Below are positions 15,852 through 23,772 of a stretch of 51,729 nt of DNA, one piece after another. Source of the DNA: CAZVYJ01 sp964631565 (GTDB taxonomy: Bacteria; Planctomycetota; Phycisphaerae; SM23-33); assembly GCA_964631565.1 (NCBI GenBank), contig CAZVYJ010000020.1:1-51729 (forward strand), read 5' to 3'. The translations under genes were made by a program, and so were the position numbers. The first letter of the stretch is position 1. Each line of letters begins with the position of its first letter. Under the pieces are notes generated by a model. It saw only the letters and a program-made list of their open reading frames with translations. It ran no database searches and was not told where the DNA came from.

Positions 15852-15919
15852 ACACGCGCCGCAAAAACCGCAGGCGGCTTTACCCGAAACAAACACCGCA
15901 ACAAACCGGGAGGTTATTC

Positions 15920-18643
15920 ATGAAACGTCTCACCCTGTTCGCATTTGCAGCTGCTGCCTTACTTTCAGGCTGCTACGAAGCAGCACACATGGTAGCGACC
16001 AAAAAAATATACGAAGAGGGACCGCTTACCCCTGTTCAAAAAGCCGCACCGCTGACAGTCATTGAGCGCAGCGTATCGTCCGGCGGCGAGGTTACTGCGA
16101 AACTTTCGAACGGGCTGGTCGTAATCGTCAAGCCGGTGCGGACCGCCCCGGTCGTCTGCGTGCAGTCCTACGTGCGGGCCGGCGGGCTTTACGAGCGTGA
16201 GTGGCTGGGCTGCGGCATCAGCCATCTTGTCGAGCATCTCGTCGCCGAGGGCGCCGAGCACGACATGGGCGCCGGGACGGCAGAGGAAGCGAAGCAAACC
16301 TCCGACCGCGTCCAGGAAATCGGCGGGCAGTCCAACGCTTACACCAGCATGGATCACACCTGCTATTATATTTCGGCGGCGGCCGGTAAGACGAACGACT
16401 GCATCGACCTCATCGCCGACTGGATGGCCCGCCCTGAAATAACGCAGGAAGACTTCGACCGCGAGCACGGCGTCGTCCAGCGCGAGCTTGAACTCGGCAA
16501 GGATGACCCGGACAGGCAGATGTGGCAGATGTTCTCCGACGCGGCGTTCGGAACGCACCCCGCCGCCGTGCCGGTAATCGGACTGGCCGGGCCGCTCTCG
16601 CGGCTCACGCGCGACGACGTGCTGGCCTACCACGCCCGCATGTACGTGCCGCAGAACATGATATTCGTGGTCGTCGGCGACGTTGACGCCGAGGCCGTCC
16701 TCGACCGCTGCTGCGAGGCGTTCGCCGGGTTCGAATCCGGCAAGCTGCCCGACCTGACGCTGCCGGAGGTCCAGCCGACATCCGGCGTGCGGCGGATTGT
16801 CTGCAGGCACAAGGAAATGAAGCAGGTCGAGGAAACCATCGGCTTCCACACCATCCCCCTGCTGCACAAGGACCTCTACGCACTGGACGTGCTTTCATAC
16901 ATTCTCAGCGAAGGCCGAAGCAGCCGACTCGTCGATAAACTCGACCGCCGGATGAAACTGGTGGTCAGCATCTCAAGCGGCTCGTGGACGCCCAGCTGGG
17001 GCGCCGGCCAGTTCGAGATATCGTTCCGCTGCGAGCCGCAAAACGTCGCCGCCGCGGAGCAGGCCGTTCTGGACGAGCTGCGGTCCGTCATAGAAAACGG
17101 CGTCACCGAAGAAGAGCTCGCTCGCGCCAAGCGTCAGAAGCACGCCGACATGGTCTATTCGCAGCAGACCGCCGATTCGCAGGCGAAGACGCTGGCGACC
17201 GATTACATGTCGACCGGCGATATCGAGTTCACCCGCAATTACACAAGGCTCATCCAGTCCGTCACCGCCGAGCAGGTGCAACTGGCGGCCGCGAAGTATT
17301 TCGACTTCTCCAACATGATAATCGCCCGCATGGTCCCCGCGGACACCGAGACGAAGGCCGGCGACGTAAAGGCTGTCGCCAACGGCAAGGCCGAGTTTTT
17401 CACGCTGGCCGGCGGGTTGAGAGTTATCCTTCAGCCGACCGACGCCGGGCTGGTTTCGATGTCCTACGTCTCCCGGGGCGGGCTGCTGCTTGAAGACGAT
17501 AAAACCAACGGCCTTGGCAACCTGATGGCCTCGCTGAGCACCCGCGGCGCAGGCGAGCGGACGGCCGAGGATATCGACAAATTCTTCGCCAATGCGGGCG
17601 GCGGCATAAGCGGAAGCTGCGGCAACAACAGTTTCTACTGGCAGGCGACTGTGCTGGACGACAGCTTCGCTACCGCGCTGGAAATACTCGCCGATGTAGT
17701 CCAGAGACCGGCGTACACGCAGAAGGAGCTGGACATCATCCGGCCGAAGCTGCTGGCCGCTCTCGACAGCATCGGCGAAGACTGGGGCTCGGAACTTCAG
17801 AAATATTTCCGCGAGCAGTTCTTCACCAACTCGCCCTACGGCATGCTGACCCTGGGCAATGCGGACGTGATAAAATCGGCCACCATCGAGCAGATAAAGG
17901 CGTGGCACAAGAAATGCACCGGCGCCGAAAACAGCGTGCTGGCGATATACGGCAGCTTTGACCCGGCCGGCATGAAGGAAAAACTCGAAAAACTTTTCCC
18001 GCCGGCCGCCGCCCAGCAGATATCGCTGCCGGACGTCGCCCAGCGCAAAGTCGCCGAAGGCGGCGAACTGCACGTCCTGAAAACGCAGAAGCAGATTGCA
18101 GCCGTCATGGTCGCCGTGCCGGGCATGAAGGTCACCGACCTTGAAGACTGCTTCGCCATCAACGTGCTGGACACGATAATCAGCGGCTACCAGCTTCCGG
18201 CCGGCTGGCTGCACAACGAGCTGCGCGGCAAGCAGCTGGTCTATGTGGTTCACGCCTACAACTGGGCGGGCCTGGAGCCGGGCGCGTTCTGCGTCTACGC
18301 CGCGGGCCAGCCGGAAAACGCCCGCCAGGTAGTGGACATAATAAAGAAAAACCTCGCCCGGGCCGCCTCGTACACGCCGAGTCAGAAGGAAATCGACCAG
18401 GCCGTCAACGTCATACTGACGGCCGAACTGCTCGGCAACCAGGACATGTCGTCGCTCGCAATGTCGGCGGCACTGGATGAACTCTACGGATTCGGTTACG
18501 ATTTCCGCAGGAAGCTCGAAGGCTACTACCGCAAGATAACGCCGGCGGACGTTCGTCGCGTTGGCGAAAAGTATCTCGGAGCCGCCCCGGTCGTCGTAGT
18601 CACAACACCGGACCCGGAGCTTCTGGAAATCAAGACGAAGTAA
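15920..18643 (+). CDS. M16 (insulinase/pitrilysin-type) zinc peptidase lipoprotein
   Basis: 907 aa. A lipoprotein signal (MKRLTLFAFAAAALLSGC) puts it on the periplasmic side of a membrane. The N-terminal M16 half has the inverted zinc motif HLVEH, with the downstream Glu expected in the EHGVVQRELELG helix. The C-terminal half (FTLAGGLRVILQPTDA... RGGLLLEDDKTNGLG) keeps the fold but lacks HxxEH, as normal for the inactive half of two-domain M16 enzymes. Start at 15920: GGGAGG lies 7 bases upstream. The open frame extends back to 15599 inside the regulator gene but is not coding there. Downstream genes follow within 23 bases. Confidence 0.92.
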   Translation: MKRLTLFAFAAAALLSGCYEAAHMVATKKIYEEGPLTPVQKAAPLTVIERSVSSGGEVTAKLSNGLVVIVKPVRTAPVVCVQSYVRAGGLYEREWLGCGISHLVEHLVAEGAEHDMGAGTAEEAKQTSDRVQEIGGQSNAYTSMDHTCYYISAAAGKTNDCIDLIADWMARPEITQEDFDREHGVVQRELELGKDDPDRQMWQMFSDAAFGTHPAAVPVIGLAGPLSRLTRDDVLAYHARMYVPQNMIFVVVGDVDAEAVLDRCCEAFAGFESGKLPDLTLPEVQPTSGVRRIVCRHKEMKQVEETIGFHTIPLLHKDLYALDVLSYILSEGRSSRLVDKLDRRMKLVVSISSGSWTPSWGAGQFEISFRCEPQNVAAAEQAVLDELRSVIENGVTEEELARAKRQKHADMVYSQQTADSQAKTLATDYMSTGDIEFTRNYTRLIQSVTAEQVQLAAAKYFDFSNMIIARMVPADTETKAGDVKAVANGKAEFFTLAGGLRVILQPTDAGLVSMSYVSRGGLLLEDDKTNGLGNLMASLSTRGAGERTAEDIDKFFANAGGGISGSCGNNSFYWQATVLDDSFATALEILADVVQRPAYTQKELDIIRPKLLAALDSIGEDWGSELQKYFREQFFTNSPYGMLTLGNADVIKSATIEQIKAWHKKCTGAENSVLAIYGSFDPAGMKEKLEKLFPPAAAQQISLPDVAQRKVAEGGELHVLKTQKQIAAVMVAVPGMKVTDLEDCFAINVLDTIISGYQLPAGWLHNELRGKQLVYVVHAYNWAGLEPGAFCVYAAGQPENARQVVDIIKKNLARAASYTPSQKEIDQAVNVILTAELLGNQDMSSLAMSAALDELYGFGYDFRRKLEGYYRKITPADVRRVGEKYLGAAPVVVVTTPDPELLEIKTK

Positions 18644-18666
18644 AACTGGCAACGGAGACTGAAAGC

Positions 18667-19287
18667 GTGAGTAACGAAGACCTGCTGAGCAGCAGCGTGC
18701 GTGATTTCGTGGCGGCGACGGCCGCCAGGACCCCAACCCCCGGCGGCGGCAGCGTCGCGGGCGTGGTCGGAGCGCTTGGAACCGCCCTCGGCGAAATGAC
18801 GCTTAACTTCACACGCGGCAAAAAGAAGTTCGCCGAGCACGAGGCATATTACGCCCACCTCGGCGAGCGGCTGGAAAAAATGCGGTCGATGTTCATGACC
18901 CTCGTCGCCGATGACATGGCGGCCTACCAGCTCTACCAGCAGACGCAGAAGGCCGCCGACGGCCCGAAAAAAGACGAGGCTATGCAGGTGGCCGTTGCAG
19001 CAGCGATCGCCGTGCCTCGCGAGATGATGAAGCTCGGCCTCGCCCTGCTGGAAGACCTCAGGGAACTTTCCGGCAAGTGCAACCAGTGGCTGATAAGCGA
19101 TCTCGTCGCAGGCGCGGTGCTGGCCGCAGCCGCGATACGCCTGAGCAACTATAACGTGCGAATCAACGCACCGTCGGTCGCCGACAAGCAGGCGGGCAAG
19201 GACCTGCTGCAGGCGTCCGCCGCCGACCTGAAAAAGGCGCAGGCGATACTGGAAGAAATCGAGAAAATCGCGTCGCAGTACATATAG
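18667..19287 (+). CDS. Formiminotransferase-cyclodeaminase-like protein
   Basis: 206 aa, all-helical FTCD_C family. The N-terminus SSVRDFVAATAARTPTPGGG with SVAGVVGALGTALGEM is the family signature. In FTCD this domain converts 5-formimino-THF to methenyl-THF; related bacterial proteins are called FchA. The exact reaction here is inferred. GTG start at 18667 with CGGAGA 9 bases upstream. It lies 23 bases after the protease gene and 3 bases before the next gene, so it is co-transcribed with envelope genes, an odd setting for a folate enzyme. Confidence 0.85.
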   Translation: MSNEDLLSSSVRDFVAATAARTPTPGGGSVAGVVGALGTALGEMTLNFTRGKKKFAEHEAYYAHLGERLEKMRSMFMTLVADDMAAYQLYQQTQKAADGPKKDEAMQVAVAAAIAVPREMMKLGLALLEDLRELSGKCNQWLISDLVAGAVLAAAAIRLSNYNVRINAPSVADKQAGKDLLQASAADLKKAQAILEEIEKIASQYI

Positions 19288-19290
19288 AAC

Positions 19291-19800
19291 ATGGCTAAAG
19301 AATACGAAATAGCAAAGACCTCCGGCCGGTGCAGCAAGTGTGAAAAACAGCTTGACCCGGGCGTCGAATTCATGGCCACCGTCCGCGAGCAGGACGAACA
19401 GTTCTCACGGGTGGACTTCTGCATGGACTGCTGGGCGACCGACGAAAGCCTCGCCGCGGCCCCCGGCACATTCGGCGTGTGGCGGACGCGCGTGCCCCAG
19501 CCGCAGGAAAAGAAAAAACTCTTCGTCGATAACGAGCTGCTCATAAATTTCTTCGAGCGGCTCAGCGGCGCCGAAGAGCAGGTGAAAATCAACTTCCGCT
19601 TCGTGCTCGCGCTGATACTCATGCGGAAAAAACTGCTCGTTTACGATGGAGCGAAAAAGTCGGGCGACGGCACAGAAATCTGGAATATGCACTTCAGGGG
19701 CAGCGAGGCGAAGGTCGAGGTAATCGACCCGAAAATGAACGAAGACCAGATTACCGAAGTGAGCAGCCATCTCGGAGAAATTCTCGAAGGGGAACTCTGA
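19291..19800 (+). CDS. Conserved-looking zinc-ribbon protein of unknown function
   Basis: 169 aa, soluble. A zinc ribbon at the N-terminus (GRCSKCEKQ ... FCMDCWAT, residues 13-16 and 44-47) is followed by a helical region (NELLINFFERLSGAEEQVKINFRFVLALILMRKKLL) and a mixed C-terminal part (IWNMHFRGSEAKVEVIDPKM). No family named. Its TGA overlaps the next gene's ATG (TGATG), so it is translationally coupled to the LolA-like lipoprotein. Confidence 0.8.
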   Translation: MAKEYEIAKTSGRCSKCEKQLDPGVEFMATVREQDEQFSRVDFCMDCWATDESLAAAPGTFGVWRTRVPQPQEKKKLFVDNELLINFFERLSGAEEQVKINFRFVLALILMRKKLLVYDGAKKSGDGTEIWNMHFRGSEAKVEVIDPKMNEDQITEVSSHLGEILEGEL

Positions 19801-20735
19801 TGACGACAAAAACGCTTCTCTGCCTGCTTCTGGCCGCGGTCGCGGCAGCTGCCGCACCGGGCTGCGTGGAAAAGTGCCCCGACACCTTCGTGTCGCTCGA
19901 CACGCTGGTGCGGGAATACAACGCCAACGCCGCAGCCGTGCCGAGGCTCTGGGCAAGGGCGAAAATAGCGGTCACCATCACAGACGCGGGCAGCGGCCTG
20001 CCCTTCACGTGGGGTTCGACGTCGGCGGCGGCCTCGCCGAACAGCTGGCTGCTGCTCGGCAAGAATGACAACAGGCTCGGCCCGCACGACTTCGCGATTA
20101 TCGGCAAGGAAATGGGCCAGACGATCTTCCAGCTCGGCAGCAGCATGGAGCAGAAGGTTTATTATTTCTGGTACAGCTTCGGCGACAAGGGTGAAGCGTG
20201 GTTCGGCCGCAGCGATTTCGCCGGCGCGCCCGGCGTGGCCGTGCCGCTCGACCCGAACCAGCTGCTGGCGGTTCTGGCCGTCTGCGAACTGCCGGACGAT
20301 TTCACGGAAATCCCCACCGCCGCCCTTACGATGAGCTCCCAGCCGTGCGCTTACGTGGTCACATACATCGACCGCCAGCCCGTGACCAACCGCATAATGT
20401 TCACGCGGCGGGTTTACTTCCGCTGGTCCGACAAGCTGCCTCGCAGGCCGTACAAGGCCGAGTTCTTCGACGCCGCGGGGCAGATAGCCATGTACGCCGA
20501 AATGAGCGACTACCAGTTCGTCGATACCGGCAAAGGCAACGACAAGACTCGGCCAGTCATGCCCGCGGACATCAAGATATCCTGGCCGCAGACGAAAACG
20601 GAAATCCACATGGTCCTCTCGAGCATGACGACAGAGGACAAGTGGAGCCGCGAGATGTGCCGCTTCAATCCGCCGGACGCGGTAAGCGGCCGTATTATTG
20701 ACGTAGACAAAGCCGTTACCACAGCCAAACAGTGA
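19800..20735 (+). CDS. Putative LolA-like outer-membrane lipoprotein
   Basis: 311 aa. A signal peptide ends in an AAAAAPGC lipobox (Cys about residue 21), then LDTLVREYNANAAAVPRLWARAKI. This opening, with the beta-rich body that follows (SWLLLGKNDNRLG, YYFWYSFGDKGEAWFG, RRVYFRWSDKLPRRP, KTEIHMVLSSMT), looks like the LolA/LolB-type half-barrel found in many planctomycete lipoproteins. The resemblance is by pattern, not alignment. It overlaps both neighbours (TGATG upstream, GTGA downstream), tying it to the zinc-ribbon protein and the RDD protein. Confidence 0.7.
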   Translation: MTTKTLLCLLLAAVAAAAAPGCVEKCPDTFVSLDTLVREYNANAAAVPRLWARAKIAVTITDAGSGLPFTWGSTSAAASPNSWLLLGKNDNRLGPHDFAIIGKEMGQTIFQLGSSMEQKVYYFWYSFGDKGEAWFGRSDFAGAPGVAVPLDPNQLLAVLAVCELPDDFTEIPTAALTMSSQPCAYVVTYIDRQPVTNRIMFTRRVYFRWSDKLPRRPYKAEFFDAAGQIAMYAEMSDYQFVDTGKGNDKTRPVMPADIKISWPQTKTEIHMVLSSMTTEDKWSREMCRFNPPDAVSGRIIDVDKAVTTAKQ

Positions 20736-22402
20736 AAGACAGTCCATTGAAAATACACCGCATCGCCATATTTGCCGTCGTGCTTGCCGTTAATGCGGGC
20801 TTCGCAGCAGCAGAATACAAATACATCGCAGCCGGCAACAAGGAAGCCCTCTGGCTGGTCCGCGTAGACGCCGGCGCCGGAAAGTTCGATCTGCTTACCC
20901 GGCCCGCTGGCAAAAAATGGCGATGGGTGACCGACGACATGACCGGCGTGCCCGCTGCCGCCGCAGCGGTCGGCGGCAGGGTATTGCTTCTGCTGCCGGA
21001 CCCGTATGGCTATCTGATTTTCCACGCCTCCGACGACAGACCGTCGCAAGGCCCCCCAGCCAATGACGCAGCCCGCTGGCCCCGCGGCGAGGCGCCGCTC
21101 GCCGCATGCCAGGCGAACCGATACGCAGCCGCCGAGATGCTCGTTCTTGTCGCCGGCAACGGCGGCGAAACGGGAGGCGCTCCGACAAAACCGGCGACCG
21201 GACCGGTAATCACCAACGGCAAACAGCCCAACAGGCTCGTCACGCTTTCGCTGTTCGGCAACGCCGAAAAAAAATGGACTTACCTGGCCGAGATAAAAAA
21301 CGTCCGCCTGTCGGAAGAGACGGCCGTCTATCTCGTATCAACAGGCGATGCGGCATACGTGCTGATAACCGATGAAAGCCAGTCGAAGCTGACGATCATC
21401 CGGAACGATTCGCAGCAGGAAGTTTCCATGCCGTCCGGCGCGAAACCAGTCGGCATGATTACAACGAAAACCGGCGTAATCGTCGTCCGCCGGAGCACCG
21501 AAGAGGGCAAATCCGGCCAGCTCAGCCTGGCGATATTCGAGGGCGGTAAATTCTCGCTGAAGCAGGTGACTGACAATAAAAAACCGTTCGCTCCCGCGGA
21601 AACCCCGATGATCGCGCAGCTCGGCGGCCGCATCGCCATGCTCTGGAAAGACGGCGGCAGGCTCATGCTGGCGACATGCGAACGGACGGGGGTGATGAAC
21701 CTGCAGGAAACGATCGGAATTCTCGACAAGCCTGCGACCGACACAAACGGCCAGAATATAATGGAGTACTTCCTCTGGAGCGTTTTGATCGCCACTTTCC
21801 TCTCGATGCTGCTGGTGCGCCGGCGGTCGCCTACAAAGCCGTTCATGCTGCCGGCGGGCATGATGACCGGCAATCTGCTGAAACGCCTGGCGGCCGGCCT
21901 GATAGACATAATCCCGTTTTTCATCACTGCATCGATAATTTTATACAACATGTTCCCGTCACTGCTTCCTGAAAAGCAACCGCAGAGCTTTGACGAAGCA
22001 GTTGCGTTCGCCGAGAAATTCAACAACTCGGCGCCTGCGGCTTACGCCTCGATCGCCGCCCTTCTCGGCTACACTGTCTACTGCATACTCATGGAATGGC
22101 GGTTCGGCGCGACCGTCGGCAAGATGCTGATGAGGCTCCGCGTCGTCGGCGACAGCGGCAAACCGGTCGCCATGGCGAACATCATCATGCGGAACGTGTT
22201 CAGAATACTCGAGCTTAGCATGACACCGTTCCAGCTTGTGCTGCTGCTTATCCCGCTGATAACCAGCAACCGCCAGCGGCTGGGCGACATACTCGCCAGA
22301 ACGACCGTCGTTCAGACTGGGTTTGCGATAACCCTTCCCCCGCCACCGCCGCGACAGGAAGAACCGGAAGATTCGGACGACCGGGACGACGACGGTTTCT
22401 GA
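20732..22402 (+). CDS. RDD-family membrane protein with large periplasmic N-terminal region
   Basis: 556 aa. A signal sequence (FAVVLAVNAGFAAAE) is followed by about 300 residues of beta-strand-rich, WD/NHL-like sequence with repeated glycine turns. This is probably a periplasmic propeller. Then comes a membrane helix (EYFLWSVLIATFLSMLLV, about 348-365) and an RDD domain (LLKRLAAGLIDIIPFF with the Arg and Asp; EWRFGATVGKMLMRLRVV; RQRLGDILARTTVV). The C-terminal tail is Pro- and Asp-rich. The GTG start overlaps the previous stop (GTGA). RDD proteins are often linked to transport or ion homeostasis; the role here is unknown. Confidence 0.85.
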   Translation: MKDSPLKIHRIAIFAVVLAVNAGFAAAEYKYIAAGNKEALWLVRVDAGAGKFDLLTRPAGKKWRWVTDDMTGVPAAAAAVGGRVLLLLPDPYGYLIFHASDDRPSQGPPANDAARWPRGEAPLAACQANRYAAAEMLVLVAGNGGETGGAPTKPATGPVITNGKQPNRLVTLSLFGNAEKKWTYLAEIKNVRLSEETAVYLVSTGDAAYVLITDESQSKLTIIRNDSQQEVSMPSGAKPVGMITTKTGVIVVRRSTEEGKSGQLSLAIFEGGKFSLKQVTDNKKPFAPAETPMIAQLGGRIAMLWKDGGRLMLATCERTGVMNLQETIGILDKPATDTNGQNIMEYFLWSVLIATFLSMLLVRRRSPTKPFMLPAGMMTGNLLKRLAAGLIDIIPFFITASIILYNMFPSLLPEKQPQSFDEAVAFAEKFNNSAPAAYASIAALLGYTVYCILMEWRFGATVGKMLMRLRVVGDSGKPVAMANIIMRNVFRILELSMTPFQLVLLLIPLITSNRQRLGDILARTTVVQTGFAITLPPPPPRQEEPEDSDDRDDDGF

Positions 22403-22414
22403 AGCGTCGCAGGC

Positions 22415-23761
22415 CTATTCGTGCGGGCAGCGAACCTTGCCGACTTTCTGCCTGTAGCTGAATGACGGGTCGGTGACCGGAGTGTGGCAGGTCGTGCAGA
22501 TATCCTCGGTGAACTTCGGAAACTCGTAGCCGATTTTTATATGCTCGGCGATATTGAACCGATGGCAGTCCTGGCAGTTCACGTTCGCCATCTGCGGCGT
22601 TTTTTCGATTGTGTAGAATCCCTTTTCCGTGCCGGCCCCGGTCGTGTGGCAGATGAGGCAGTTCGGATCGCCCGTCCGCTCAACCTTCTGCAGCGTGGCG
22701 TAAGCCGAGGCGTGCCGGGTTTTGAGCCACGACTCGTATTGTTTCGTATGACAGAGGCTGCAGTCCGCCGAGGGCACGTAATCAAGCCCGCTGGTTCGTT
22801 TGGCGTCGAGGTAATGCTGCATCGCGACGTGGGCGTACGCCTGATAGGTCTGAAGCAGCCTGGCGTCAAGCGGCCAGCGCTCGTCGACCAGTTCCGCGCG
22901 GTATTCGACGTCTATCCCGCCGCCGGGCAGCAGTTTTATCGCGGCTGCACTGACCCAGTCAGGCCCGCCGGCCTTGACCACCGGCGTGTCGTTCGGCCCG
23001 GCATGCAGGAGCTTCGGCGATGTTTTCGACGTGTGCCCCTCTACTATGAGGTCGGCCCGGCACTTTCCGGCGAGCTGCCGGACGTCCTCTTCGCTGCCGT
23101 GCGCAACGGCGACCACGAGGTAGCCTTCCTTCTTCAGCTCGTCCACCCGGGCGGCTAACTTTTCGATGTCATCAAACTGCAGTTTCGCACGCTGCTCAGG
23201 CGGGAAGAACAGAAGCGATTTTTCGAGAACGGCCGAAACAACCGCCAGCTTCACGTCGCCCCAGTCGCGCTTGATGACCTGCTGCAGAGGCAGGCTGCTC
23301 GACTCGTCCTTCACGGCGACGGTCGTCGCGAGATAATCCCCGCCGCCGGCGAGCAGCTTGGCGAGGGCGTCGGGGCCGGCTTCCCATTCCTGGTCGCCGA
23401 GCACGACGGCGTCGTAGCCTATCTGCCGGTAGCCTCGCAGGACATAATCGTTCTGCACGTCGGTCGGAGTGATGGTGAATACGTCGCCGCTGTCGAGCAG
23501 GAACGTGTGCGGAAAGGCTGCACGGTAGCTTATCGCCAGTCCGCTGCGCCTGGCCAGCCCGCCCGGCATGGGACCGGCGCAGTTGCAGACCTCCATCATG
23601 GCGTTCGTCCCGCCGGTGACCAGCAGGACGATGTCGGGGTTCTTGATTCTGTCGAAGGCCTTTACATGCGCCGGCTTGGGCGGATCGTAATTGCCTGTAT
23701 GGTCCGGCATGCAGCCGGCGAGAAAAAACAGGCTTATGACCAGCAGCCTCTGCTCTCGCAC
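22415..23761 (-). CDS. Tetraheme c-type cytochrome lipoprotein with metallophosphatase-like domain
   Basis: 448 aa from a GTG at 23761, preceded by AAGGAGCG. An earlier in-frame ATG at 23983 lies inside the protease gene and gives low-complexity sequence. Lipoprotein signal ending in LFFLAGC. Residues about 40-300 follow a calcineurin-like/5'-nucleotidase outline (GGTNAMMEVCNC, GGLARRSGLA, LLDSGDVF, GYDAVVLGDQEW). The C-terminus has four CxxCH heme sites: CSLCH, CLICH, CQDCH and CTTCH, as in the cytochrome c554 family. The CNC...GGLARR block is typical of this combined architecture as I remember it. Likely a periplasmic redox protein; phosphatase activity is uncertain. It follows the PDZ protease gene by 11 bases. 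Confidence 0.88.
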   Translation of the reverse strand: MREQRLLVISLFFLAGCMPDHTGNYDPPKPAHVKAFDRIKNPDIVLLVTGGTNAMMEVCNCAGPMPGGLARRSGLAISYRAAFPHTFLLDSGDVFTITPTDVQNDYVLRGYRQIGYDAVVLGDQEWEAGPDALAKLLAGGGDYLATTVAVKDESSSLPLQQVIKRDWGDVKLAVVSAVLEKSLLFFPPEQRAKLQFDDIEKLAARVDELKKEGYLVVAVAHGSEEDVRQLAGKCRADLIVEGHTSKTSPKLLHAGPNDTPVVKAGGPDWVSAAAIKLLPGGGIDVEYRAELVDERWPLDARLLQTYQAYAHVAMQHYLDAKRTSGLDYVPSADCSLCHTKQYESWLKTRHASAYATLQKVERTGDPNCLICHTTGAGTEKGFYTIEKTPQMANVNCQDCHRFNIAEHIKIGYEFPKFTEDICTTCHTPVTDPSFSYRQKVGKVRCPHE

Positions 23762-23772
23762 GTAAACGCTCC

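Noticed and set aside
16973..18736. 587-codon leftward open frame
   Set aside because: Antisense shadow of the M16 peptidase gene, produced by high G+C third positions.
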